Source: Sipunculus nudus (lineage: Eukaryota > Annelida > Sipuncula > Golfingiida > Sipunculidae). From it: a stretch of DNA of 64,000 nt. The position numbers were made by a program, and so were the translations under genes. A model generated the notes under the pieces. That model worked only from the letters and a program-made list of their open reading frames with translations. It had not been told where the DNA came from and did not search any database. Location: the NCBI GenBank assembly GCA_026874595.1, contig CM049315.1, positions 14,349,664 through 14,413,663 on the forward strand, read 5' to 3'. Positions 37,201 to 46,105 of this stretch are shown here, in pieces (within the stretch, counting starts at the first letter, position 1; every line of letters begins with the position of its first letter).

Positions 37201-40200
37201 GTCGCAGCGTACTTACACGCAAAGCCAAAGCTCACACAATAATGCCTCACGCAACAACCGGGATTATTCCTGTAGGGAATCCGGGCAAGCAGTTGTTGCA
37301 GAACCCTCACCGTCGCAGCGTACTTACACGCAAAGCCAAAGCTCACACAATAATGCCTCACGCAACAACCGGGATTATTCCTGTAGGGAATCCGGGCAAG
37401 CAGTTGTTGCTGAACCCTCTACGTCGCAGCGTACTTACACGCAAAGCCAAAGCTCACACAATAATGCCTCACGCAACAACCGGGATTATTCCTGTAGGGA
37501 ATCCGGGCAAGCAGTTGTTGCAGAACCCTCTACGTCGCAGCGTACTTACACGCAAAGCCAACGCTCACGCAATAATGCCTCACGCAATAACCGGGATTAT
37601 TCCTGTAGGGAATCCGGGCAAGCAGTTGTTGCAGAACCCTCACCGTCGCAGCGTACTTACACGCAAAGCCAAAGCTCACACAATAATGCCTCACGCAACA
37701 ACCGGGATTATTCCTGTAGGGAATCCGGGCAAGCAGTTGTTGCTGAACCCTCTACGTCGCAGCGTACTTACACGCAAAGCCAAAGCTCACACAATAATGC
37801 CTCACGCAACAACCGGGATTATTCCTGTAGGGAATCCGGGCAAGCAGTTGTTGCAGAACCCTCACCGTCGCAGCGTACTTACACGCAAAGCCAAAGCTCA
37901 CACAATAATGCCTCACGCAACAACCGGGATTATTCCTGTAGGGAATCCGGGCAAGCAGTTGTTGCTGAACCCTCTACGTCGCAGCGTACTTACACGCAAA
38001 GCCAAAGCTCACACAATAATGCCTCACGCAACAACCGGGATTATTCCTGTAGGGAATCCGGGCAAGCAGTTGTTGCAGAACCCTCACCGTCGCAGCGTAC
38101 TTACACGCAAAGCCAAAGCTCACACAATAATGCCTCACGCAACAACCGGGATTATTCCTGTAGGGAATCCGGGCAAGCAGTTGTTGCTGAACCCTCTACG
38201 TCGCAGCGTACTTACACGCAAAGCCAAAGCTCACACAATAATGCCTCACGCAACAACCGGGATTATTCCTGTAGGGAATCCGGGCAAGCAGTTGTTGCAG
38301 AACCCTCACCGTCGCAGCGTACTTACACGCAAAGCCAAAGCTCACACAATAATGCCTCACGCAACAACCGGGATTATTCCTGTAGGGAATCCGGGCAAGC
38401 AGTTGTTGCTGAACCCTCTACGTCGCAGCGTACTTACACGCAAAGCCAAAGCTCACACAATAATGCCTCACGCAACAACCGGGATTATTCCTGTAGGGAA
38501 TCCGGGCAAGCAGTTGTTGCAGAACCCTCACCGTCGCAGCGTACTTAAACGCAAAGCCAAAGCTCACACAATAATGCCTCACGCAACAACCGGGATTATT
38601 CCTGTAGGGAATCCGGGCAAGCAGTTGTTGCTGAACCCTCTACGTCGCAGCGTACTTACACGCAAAGCCAAAGCTCACACAATAATGCCTCACGCAACAA
38701 CCGGGATTATTCCTGTAGGGAATCCGGGCAAGCAGTTGTTGCAGAACCCTCTACGTCGCAGCGTACTTACACGCAAAGCCAACGCTCACACAATAATGCC
38801 TCACGCAACAACCGGGATTATTCCTGTAGGGAATCCGGGCAAGCAGTTGTTGCTGAACCCTCACCGTCGCAGCGTACTTACACGCAAAGCCAAAGCTCAC
38901 ACAATAATGCCTCACGCAACAACCGGGATTATTCCTGTAGGGAATCCGGGCAAGCAGTTGTTGCTGAACCCTCTACGTCGCAGCGTACTTACACGCAAAG
39001 CCAAAGCTCACACAATAATGCCTCACGCAATAACCGGGATTATTCCTGTAGGGAATCCGGGCAAGCAGTTGTTGCTGAACCCTCACCGTCGCAGCGTACT
39101 TACACGCAAAGCCAAAGCTCACACAATAATGCCTCACGCAATAACCGGGATTATTCCTGTAGGGAATCCGGGCAAGCAGTTGTTGCAGAACCCTCACCGT
39201 CGCAGCGTACTTACACGCAAAGCCAAAGCTCACACAATAATGCCTCACGCAATAACCGGGATTATTCCTGTAGGGAATCCGGGCAAGCAGTTGTTGCAGA
39301 ACCCTCACCGTCGCAGCGTACTTACACGCAAAGCCAAAGCTCACACAATAATGCCTCACGCAACAACCGGGATTATTCCTGTAGGGAATCCGGGCAAGCA
39401 GTTGTTGCTGAACCCTCTACGTCGCAGCGTACTTACACGCAAAGCCAAAGCTCACACAATAATGCCTCACGCAACAACCGGGATTATTCCTGTAGGGAAT
39501 CCGGGGAAGCAGTTGTTGCAGAACCCTCACCGTCGCAGCGTACTTACACGCAAAGCCAAAGCTCACACAATAATGCCTCACGCAACAACCGGGATTATTC
39601 CTGTAGGGAATCCGGGCAAGCAGTTGTTGCTGAACCCTCACCGTCGCAGCGTACTTACACGCAAAGCCAAAGCTCACACAATAATGCCTCACGCAACAAC
39701 CGGGATTATTCCTGTAGGGAATCCGGGCAAGCAGTTGTTGCTGAACCCTCACCGTCGCAGCGTACTTACACGCAAAGCCAAAGCTCACACAATAATGCCT
39801 CACGCAACAACCGGGATTATTCCTGTAGGGAATCCGGGCAAGCAGTTGTTGCTGAACCCTCTACGTCGCAGCGTACTTACACGCAAAGCCAAAGCTCACA
39901 CAATAATGCCTCACGCAATAACCGGGATTATTCCTGTAGGGAATCCGGGCAAGCAGTTGTTGCAGAACCCTCACCGTCGCAGCGTACTTACACGCAAAGC
40001 CAAAGCTCACACAATAATGCCTCACGCAACAACCGGGATTATTCCTGTAGGGAATCCGGGCAAGCAGTTGTTGCTGAACCCTCTACGTCGCAGCGTACTT
40101 ACACGCAAAGCCAAAGCTCACACAATAATGCCTCACGCAACAACCGGGATTATTCCTGTAGGGAATCCGGGCAAGCAGTTGTTGCAGAACCCTCTACGTC

Positions 40201-41621
40201 GCAGCGTACTTACACGCAAAGCCAAAGCTCACACAATAATGCCTCACGCAACAACCGGGATTATTCCTGTAGGGAATCCGGGCAAGCAGTTGTTGCAGAA
40301 CCCTCACCGTCGCAGCGTACTTACACGCAAAGCCAAAGCTCACACAATAATGCCTCACGCAACAACCGGGATTATTCCTGTAGGGAATCCGGGCAAGCAG
40401 TTGTTGCTGAACCCTCTACGTCGCAGCGTACTTACACGCAAAGCCAAAGCTCACACAATAATGCCTCACGCAACAACCGGGATTATTCCTGTAGGGAATC
40501 CGGGCAAGCAGTTGTTGCAGAACCCTCACCGTCGCAGCGTACTTACACGCAAAGCCAAAGCTCACACAATAATGCCTCACGCAACAACCGGGATTATTCC
40601 TGTAGGGAATCCGGGCAAGCAGTTGTTGCTGAACCCTCTACGTCGCAGCGTACTTACACGCAAAGCCAAAGCTCACACAATAATGCCTCACGCAACAACC
40701 GGGATTATTCCTGTAGGGAATCCGGGCAAGCAGTTGTTGCAGAACCCTCACCGTCGCAGCGTACTTACACGCAAAGCCAAAGCTCACACAATAATGCCTC
40801 ACGCAACAACCGGGATTATTCCTGTAGGGAATCCGGGCAAGCAGTTGTTGCTGAACCCTCTACGTCGCAGCGTACTTACACGCAAAGCCAAAGCTCACAC
40901 AATAATGCCTCACGCAACAACCGGGATTATTCCTGTAGGGAATCCGGGCAAGCAGTTGTTGCAGAACCCTCACCGTCGCAGCGTACTTACACGCAAAGCC
41001 AAAGCTCACACAATAATGCCTCACGCAACAACCGGGATTATTCCTGTAGGGAATCCGGGCAAGCAGTTGTTGCTGAACCCTCTACGTCGCAGCGTACTTA
41101 CACGCAAAGCCAAAGCTCACACAATAATGCCTCACGCAACAACCGGGATTATTCCTGTAGGGAATCCGGGCAAGCAGTTGTTGCAGAACCCTCACCGTCG
41201 CAGCGTACTTACACGCAAAGCCAAAGCTCACACAATAATGCCTCACGCAACAACCGGGATTATTCCTGTAGGGAATCCGGGCAAGCAGTTGTTGCTGAAC
41301 CCTCTACGTCGCAGCGTACTTACACGCAAAGCCAAAGCTCACACAATAATGCCTCACGCAACAACCGGGATTATTCCTGTAGGGAATCCGGGCAAGCAGT
41401 TGTTGCAGAACCCTCACCGTCGCAGCGTACTTACACGCAAAGCCAACGCTCACGCAATAATGCCTCACGCAATAACCGGGATTATTCCTGTAGGGAATCC
41501 GGGCAAGCAGTTGTTGCAGAACCCTCACCGTCGCAGCGTACTTACACGCAATGCCAACGCTCACGCAATATCCGGGATTAACCTAATTTTTATGCTCAAA
41601 ATGGCTAAAAAGGTCCTCTAA
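34233..41621 (+). CDS. Giant open frame A across the array (repetitive protein, doubtful)
   Basis: A 2,462-codon frame starts at ATG 34233, 36 bp before the array, and stops at TAA 41619. An AATAAA follows at 41674. Each 37-residue repeat contains NPGKQLL, RRSVLTRKAKAHT and MPHATTG. The product has no Asp or Glu in the repeats and seven or so Lys/Arg plus three His per unit, so it would be extremely basic; no signal peptide or known domain is seen. Frequent unit variants change residues drastically in this frame (R to G, Q to L, H to L, T to I). An open frame is expected if a 111 bp unit lacks a stop, so openness alone is weak evidence. It could be a real repetitive protein, a transcribed satellite, or neither. 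Confidence 0.25.
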   Translation: MRKKVYQVGRNSIPVRNPGKQLLQNPHRRSVLTRKAKAHTIMPHATTGIIPVRNPGKQLLQNPHRRSVLTRKAKAHTIMPHATTGIIPVRNPGKQLLQNPHRRSVLTRKAKAHTIMPHATTGIIPVRNPGKQLLLNPLRRSVLTRKAKAHTIMPHATTGIIPVRNPGKQLLQNPHRRSVLTRKAKAHTIMPHATTGIIPVRNPGKQLLQNPHRRSVLTRKAKAHTIMPHATTGIIPVRNPGKQLLQNPHRRSVLTRKAKAHTIMPHATTGIIPVRNPGKQLLQNPHRRSVLTRKAKAHTIMPHATTGIIPVRNPGKQLLQNPHRRSVLTRKAKAHTIMPHATTGIIPVRNPGKQLLQNPHRRSVLTRKAKAHTIMPHATTGIIPVRNPGKQLLQNPHRRSVLTRKAKAHTIMPHATTGIIPVRNPGKQLLQNPHRRSVLTRKAKAHTIMPHATTGIIPVRNPGKQLLQNPHRRSVLTRKAKAHTIMPHATTGIIPVRNPGKQLLQNPHRRSVLTRKAKAHTIMPHATTGIIPVGNPGKQLLLNPLRRSVLTRKAKAHTIMPHATTGIIPVGNPGKQLLQNPHRRSVLTRKAKAHTIMPHATTGIIPVRNPGKQLLQNPHRRSVLTRKAKAHTIMPHATTGIIPVGNPGKQLLLNPLRRSVLTRKAKAHTIMPHATTGIIPVGNPGKQLLQNPHRRSVLTRKAKAHTIMPHATTGIIPVGNPGKQLLLNPLRRSVLTRKAKAHTIMPHATTGIIPVGNPGKQLLQNPHRRSVLTRKAKAHTIMPHATTGIIPVRNPGKQLLQNPHRRSVLTRKAKAHTIMPHATTGIIPVRNPGKQLLQNPHRRSVLTRKAKAHTIMPHATTGIIPVGNPGKQLLLNPLRRSVLTRKAKAHTIMPHATTGIIPVGNPGKQLLQNPHRRSVLTRKAKAHTIMPHATTGIIPVRNPGKQLLQNPHRRSVLTRKAKAHTIMPHATTGIIPVGNPGKQLLLNPLRRSVLTRKAKAHTIMPHATTGIIPVGNPGKQLLQNPHRRSVLTRKAKAHTIMPHATTGIIPVGNPGKQLLLNPLRRSVLTRKAKAHTIMPHATTGIIPVGNPGKQLLQNPLRRSVLTRKANAHAIMPHAITGIIPVGNPGKQLLQNPHRRSVLTRKAKAHTIMPHATTGIIPVGNPGKQLLLNPLRRSVLTRKAKAHTIMPHATTGIIPVGNPGKQLLQNPHRRSVLTRKAKAHTIMPHATTGIIPVGNPGKQLLLNPLRRSVLTRKAKAHTIMPHATTGIIPVGNPGKQLLQNPHRRSVLTRKAKAHTIMPHATTGIIPVGNPGKQLLLNPLRRSVLTRKAKAHTIMPHATTGIIPVGNPGKQLLQNPHRRSVLTRKAKAHTIMPHATTGIIPVGNPGKQLLLNPLRRSVLTRKAKAHTIMPHATTGIIPVGNPGKQLLQNPHRRSVLKRKAKAHTIMPHATTGIIPVGNPGKQLLLNPLRRSVLTRKAKAHTIMPHATTGIIPVGNPGKQLLQNPLRRSVLTRKANAHTIMPHATTGIIPVGNPGKQLLLNPHRRSVLTRKAKAHTIMPHATTGIIPVGNPGKQLLLNPLRRSVLTRKAKAHTIMPHAITGIIPVGNPGKQLLLNPHRRSVLTRKAKAHTIMPHAITGIIPVGNPGKQLLQNPHRRSVLTRKAKAHTIMPHAITGIIPVGNPGKQLLQNPHRRSVLTRKAKAHTIMPHATTGIIPVGNPGKQLLLNPLRRSVLTRKAKAHTIMPHATTGIIPVGNPGKQLLQNPHRRSVLTRKAKAHTIMPHATTGIIPVGNPGKQLLLNPHRRSVLTRKAKAHTIMPHATTGIIPVGNPGKQLLLNPHRRSVLTRKAKAHTIMPHATTGIIPVGNPGKQLLLNPLRRSVLTRKAKAHTIMPHAITGIIPVGNPGKQLLQNPHRRSVLTRKAKAHTIMPHATTGIIPVGNPGKQLLLNPLRRSVLTRKAKAHTIMPHATTGIIPVGNPGKQLLQNPLRRSVLTRKAKAHTIMPHATTGIIPVGNPGKQLLQNPHRRSVLTRKAKAHTIMPHATTGIIPVGNPGKQLLLNPLRRSVLTRKAKAHTIMPHATTGIIPVGNPGKQLLQNPHRRSVLTRKAKAHTIMPHATTGIIPVGNPGKQLLLNPLRRSVLTRKAKAHTIMPHATTGIIPVGNPGKQLLQNPHRRSVLTRKAKAHTIMPHATTGIIPVGNPGKQLLLNPLRRSVLTRKAKAHTIMPHATTGIIPVGNPGKQLLQNPHRRSVLTRKAKAHTIMPHATTGIIPVGNPGKQLLLNPLRRSVLTRKAKAHTIMPHATTGIIPVGNPGKQLLQNPHRRSVLTRKAKAHTIMPHATTGIIPVGNPGKQLLLNPLRRSVLTRKAKAHTIMPHATTGIIPVGNPGKQLLQNPHRRSVLTRKANAHAIMPHAITGIIPVGNPGKQLLQNPHRRSVLTRNANAHAISGINLIFMLKMAKKVL
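34241..41581 (+). CDS. Alternative open frame B across the array (Ser/Gln/Asn-rich repeat, one stop)
   Basis: This frame has no Met and so is easily overlooked. It is open from just after TAA 34238 to TAA 41579, which falls exactly at the end of the last partial unit, except for a TAA at 38546-38548 in unit 39 (TAC to TAA). The 37-residue repeat reads YSC(K/R)ESGQAVVAEPS then (P/T)SQRTYTQSQSSHNNASRN: eight Ser, four Gln, four Asn, two or three acidic residues, one Cys and two Tyr. That resembles disordered secreted or matrix proteins more than frame A does. Three common variants are silent here (GCA/GCT, TCA/TCT, AAC/AAT) and one is K/R. Against it: no start codon, a stop, and no certain splice acceptor. 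If real it is an exon of a spliced gene or a recent pseudogene. Confidence 0.25.
34269..41580 (+). repeat. 111 bp tandem array, 66 units
   Basis: Units begin ATTCCTGTAAGG at 34269, 34380, 34491 and then every 111 bp to 41484; 41484-34269 is exactly 65 x 111, so 65 units contain no net indel. Unit 66 lacks 15 bp and ends at about 41580. About ten positions vary. Main classes are a loop A/G, a GCA/GCT site, and TCACCG/TCTACG. Units 1-14 are almost uniform; from about unit 15 a two-unit (222 bp) alternation of TCACCG and TCTACG types dominates, for example units 31-40 and 55-64. This is the signature of local amplification and homogenisation, as in satellites and repetitive-protein genes. Confidence 0.97.
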
Positions 41622-41673
41622 TTCTTGTCGGATTGTGTTTTATACTCATCGTAGAAACAAATGTGTACTTTCT

Positions 41674-41679
41674 AATAAA
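41674..41679 (+). terminator. AATAAA polyadenylation signal after the array
   Basis: It lies 53 bp after the frame A stop and 93 bp after the frame B stop. It fits a transcribed, polyadenylated locus, but such hexamers are common by chance in AT-rich DNA. Confidence 0.3.
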
Positions 41680-41699
41680 ACCCAGTTTAAAAATAGAGG

Positions 41700-42243
41700 C
41701 AAGACTGAAGCAACGGGCTAATATGCAAACGAGAGGAAATTATCATTCCTTTTGACGCACTGATATGCAAATATCATTAATTTACATATTTATATTAAAA
41801 GGTCATCTGATAAGGAGCCAGCACAGTTGTTCCACAAGAGAACAGTACTTCTATCTAGGCATCTTATACCGTTATATTTTATGTATTACATGTACATTCA
41901 AATATCATAAATACTGACGGTTTTCAGGTCTATCCGAGAGAGGGGGACGCCAAGATACGTGATGTGGTCGACGCCTTGCAGTTGTTACTACCTTTGAAAT
42001 TTCTTTTAACTCAACTAAACATGGAACAATTGCACTTTAAGTTCCTTTTTCCTCAGCAGTACTATATACAAATGTAGCAGCTAAAAGACGAGCAAGTGTA
42101 AATATTATCCACGCTGCGACACTTGACGCATTCGCACCACCCTTTCGTTCACGGATGTCTGCATGGATGTCTGCAGCGTAAATGTGAATGTAAGTGGCGC
42201 AGCCTGTCATATAAATGAAAAACCTATCCATGATGTATACACA
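41700..42243. other. Sequence between the 111 bp array and the hAT-like end
   Basis: Nothing identifiable as gene or element. Confidence 0.35.
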
Positions 42244-43933
42244 CAGGGTTCGCAAGGGTGCTTAAAAAGTGCTCAAAGGTGCACAAGCTTTTGTTTTTAA
42301 TTCTCATACTCCAAGCAGTAATGTATCCCTTCAAGTTCATAACTACACAAAAAATTGATCAATACTTATATCAATGTCTTATCGAAACATCCAATGAGCC
42401 CTCATATAGGCAAATGCAACATGTCTTAGCCTGCAGATGCATTTAATATCGTTTGGCGGGAAACCGTTTCCTCCTACACCTGAATTCACTGGTTCTGTCC
42501 GTACTCCTTCTAGTGGAACTAACAGAACGATATGGATACAAAAGCGTGTTGATATACCGGGCTGATCTATAAACTGCAAAAACAAAGCGCTAAATTAAGT
42601 CTTCAAAATATCGAAAATGGATGATTGGCTAAGAAAGTGACCTGAAAGTTTTAGCACAATAAGAGCTACGGTCTACTTCAATGGAATGAGTGCACAAAAC
42701 CGAGGGCGCTTTCCCCGCCTAATACTCCCCGGTAATTTCGATGGCGTTTGCCGCCGCAAAAAACTGTTGCATGCTTCTAAATGATAGGATGTATTATTAA
42801 ATCATCTGCAGTCTACAAGGTTCTTATAATTTACAGTAATATCCCATACTTTTTCCCAAAATAAATGTTCTGTCCTGTACACAGCTTATAATATGCGCAT
42901 CGGTGCCTCATAGCTAACTGCCAGAAATATGAAGACAGCACTTGAACGCTTAGGAACCGGCCAATCATTTATATAGGTGTAGTTTTGCTTATATTTTATA
43001 AAAACAATAAATTAGAACATGTTATATTCAATGATTATATAGATGGAGACCTGATAATTCAAAATATCTCAATGGTAATAAGAAGCAATGTATGAGCGAA
43101 AATAGGGGAATTAAATGTCGACATTAGCTTTGATTAATGCTTGATGTTCTTCCATATATTGAACTCATAAAATAACATTCAATTTGGTTAATAATTCTTA
43201 ACATAATAATAATGCATGAAATAAACGTTATAATCAAAAACTGAACAATTAAAATAATATCATTTCCTGCACCTCTGTAGTATTGAGATAAAGTACCTTG
43301 TTTAACAGACACGTTACATTGATGTAAATGGTGCAGTTCTTGCTATCCCAAGTTAAACAGGGCTTATCTTTTCATATCATATATCTCATTTTACTCTTTG
43401 GATGTTGGCATGTCTGTGTTTGACTTAATTAACAGTTTTTGAGAGATTGTTAAGTGTTATATTTTGCTGTCAATATTAAAGAATCTTTTAAAAGTTTCCA
43501 TTAAACATGTAATCGTACTATTAAAACAACTGTGCAAAACTGAACTATTAAACAGGCTGTTCTTACCTAACTGTTTAACTTGTACAATTTTATGGTTTGA
43601 TATCGTAAACATGAAGCCTATGCAAATATTTTGTACAAATGAGAGGAAATGAAAATATCCATATTTTTCTTGAGCTCGTTAACATGAACAACCAAACATA
43701 TAAAACCTGATGAAATTTTGAACCTTTGAATATATTTAACTTGATATATATGTGTATTCTTTTTAGCTTTTACTTCATATGTAACTGATCAAGGATAATC
43801 GCAACGCCAGCTTCTTAAATAAAATTTATATATCAAATTGATAATCAAAGGTTATGATTTTTTTTGTCACAGGTCCTGTAAAGGTTATGAAAAAGTCATG
43901 AAATTTTGATTTGATCGAAGTGTGTGAACCCTG
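42244..43933. mobile_element. Candidate hAT-type element, transposase not evident
   Basis: CAGGGTTCGCA at 42244 faces TGTGAACCCTG ending at 43933. Near both ends lie the AAAAAGT and TCATGAAATTTT-like phrases often found inside CAGGGTTC-ended hAT elements. The 1.7 kb interior is AT-rich with no convincing open frame, so it would be non-autonomous. The expected 8 bp target duplication is absent (TATACACA against TTCTAATT), so two separate fragments are also possible. Confidence 0.4.
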
Positions 43934-44889
43934 TTCTAATTTAATCTAGCCATAAGCACTGACTTTAGTGAAAGTGATGTACACATGTCAGACTGTATGC
44001 CACTGGCTCTTGTAGAAAAGTATTTTACTAGCAGCTTTGCAGACTTTCCAAAAAATTCAGTTGTAGCCAATCATTAAAGGGGTATGTCATAAATGTTTAT
44101 TTTTTTTTCATATTTTGTATTTTTTATGAATCTAATATGTTTTTAAAATAGCAAAAAAGGTCATCAAAACGGTGCTCTATGTGAGCCAATACACTGTTTA
44201 AGGTGCTAAAACTGGGTCAGCAAAGAAGTGTATGACCCTGTCACATGTAACATATCAGGTGGATAAGTCTAACCATTGCCGAGATATGAGTGATTTAACC
44301 CAAGGCAGATGAACAGATGGACGCTGTTGGAACTTGCTTGAAGGTGGCGCCACTAGTTTTATGTATGATGTAAAGCTATCTCAGGGCCCATCGAAAATTC
44401 GAAACTTGTTTTGGTTCATGGAAAACCGATCCTATATATGGTTTTGCCTGGTATTTATAAGTGGACTGTTTCGGTTTTTAATGGACAAATTCTTATAACA
44501 TCGTAAATTATTTAATATAATCAAATGAATTAATGATGAAAATAGTGTCAAAAGCTAGAAATACATGCCTTGGCTTTTTGAGACCAAGTTTGAACATTAT
44601 TAATTGTAACTGGCCAATTTATATTGCAATTATGATGAAAATAGGGAGTTTTCGGTGTCCTATAATATACCCACTTGTCAAACGACATGGACTTAAATGT
44701 TACGTGCCTCCCATCTTTAGCTCTATGGGATTAAAGTAAGGAATACTAAATGTTTATACCTCAAGCATTGCTTATTTAACTCTTAAAGGCATCAACAGTA
44801 TCAATAAATAAAATAATCAACAAAACTGTACTACTCCATTGGCCCTCCACCTCCATGATGCCAGTATAATTATCGAGTGGACGGTTTTG
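43934..44889. other. Intergenic sequence
   Basis: No supported gene. A TTAAAGGGGTATGTC phrase at about 44076 resembles one end of a TTAA-type miniature element, but no partner was found. Confidence 0.3.
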
Positions 44890-44934
44890 GCGAAACCGAA
44901 ATCGGATTTTCCTCAAAACCAGTTTCGGTTTCGC
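44890..44934. repeat. 12 bp perfect inverted repeat (hairpin)
   Basis: GCGAAACCGAAA (44890-44901) pairs with TTTCGGTTTCGC (44923-44934) across a 21-base loop. Related CGAAACCAGTTT phrases occur in the duplication just downstream. Confidence 0.7.
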
Positions 44935-44943
44935 TATTATATA

Positions 44944-45310
44944 GAAGGTGAACGGTTTCCAGAGGCAGCCGAAACCAGTTTTTAATTTTTGAAATGGCCA
45001 CAAGAGCTACACTCATGTAAAACTTCAGCTCGATTGGTCAAACGAGTTTCAAAATATGGGGGATTATGTGTGAAAACAGATGCACAGATGGACGTTCAGC
45101 AGAAAGATCAGAAGACCTATTATAAAGAAGGTGAACGGTTTCAAGAAGTAGCCGAAACCAGTTTTGAATTTTTTAATTGGTCACAAGAGCTACACTCATG
45201 AAAAACTTCAGCTCGATTGGTCAAACGAGTTTCAAAATATGTGGGTTTATGTGTGAAAACAGATGCACAGATGGACGTTCTGTAGAAAGGTCAGAGGTCA
45301 ACCCAAACGA
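44944..45310 (+). repeat. 183 bp tandem duplication, two copies
   Basis: GAAGGTGAACGGTTTC starts at 44944 and again at 45127. The copies share GAAACCAGTTTT, CACAAGAGCTACACTCATG and AGATGCACAGATGGACGTTC with few differences, indicating a fairly recent event. Frames through it are open by chance. Confidence 0.85.
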
Positions 45311-45442
45311 GGGCGCACCGGTTCACATGTGACCTGATTATAATTCCGAGTTTCATAATATTTCGTCCGGCGGTTACGGAGGAGTTCTCCGGAATCTTAT
45401 GCGGCCGCGGCGGCGTCCGGCTGAAAACATAGTATCCGGTAA

Positions 45443-46102
45443 TGGGGCTGTCCCACATGGGCGACTCTACAGGCGACTACCGGCGACCAGACTGTCGCCT
45501 CATTGTCGACGGGTGGTCGCCTGTATGGTCGCGTGTAGTCGCCTGAAGACGCCCCAAGACGCGTGACCTCGAAGCTGTCGCCTCTGGATTTTCAACATGT
45601 TCAAAATTCTCAGGCGACAGTCTTCTACTGGCGTAGGTGCTGTCGTAGGCTGTCGCAAGTTGACGCGGGTTTTCGTAGGTCCTGTCGTAAGCTGTCGCCA
45701 GGTGACGCGGGTTGTCGTGTGTGTTGTCGCGGGATGTTGTTACTTGAAATAAGGCCCTTCCTTGTCTCCGTCTCCTCACATAGCACATGGTAGAGAATCT
45801 TCGAAGCTTGTCGCGGGTGGACCTAGCGAGAATTCTTGTGTCGTAGGTTGTCGCCAGTGTGGTCGTAGGTTGTCGTAGATGCGGTCGTAGGTTGTTGTAG
45901 GTGATTGTCTTTTGTCGCGGCGACTGTGTCGCCGGTTGTGGGCAGCTTGTCGCAGCTTGTCGTCAGACAGTCGCTAGCCATGTGTAGCTTGTCGTAGACT
46001 ATTGTGGTAGCGGAAATCCTGTCGCCTGTTTTTCGGCGACTATGAGGCGACAGCCTAGTCGCCTGTAGTCGCCTGTAGAGTCGCTTAAGTGGGACAGCCC
46101 CA
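45443..46102. mobile_element. PIF/Harbinger-type miniature element with TAA target duplication
   Basis: TGGGGCTGTCCCAC at 45443 is inverted at 46102, and the similarity continues inward through GCGACTCTACAGGCGACTAC for over 35 bp with few mismatches. TAA directly flanks both sides (45440-45442 and 46103-46105), matching the 3 bp TWA duplications of PIF/Harbinger. The interior is packed with GTCGCC, GTCGTAGG and TTGTCGC motifs that point one way in the left arm and the other way in the right. No transposase. The 103- and 76-codon frames inside are products of these motifs. Confidence 0.8.
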
Positions 46103-46105
46103 TAA

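Noticed and set aside
34185..41564. Minus-strand open frames of 86-387 codons across the 111 bp array
   Set aside because: They are shadows of the repeat. The TCTACG variant creates TAG in this frame, so every such unit ends the frame; there is no consistent reading across the array.
34269..41580. CRISPR-like array
   Set aside because: The units are contiguous 111 bp copies with no unique spacers, in a eukaryotic setting.
45477..45793. 103- and 76-codon frames
   Set aside because: They are made of GTCGCC/GTCGTAGG words inside a bounded miniature transposon.
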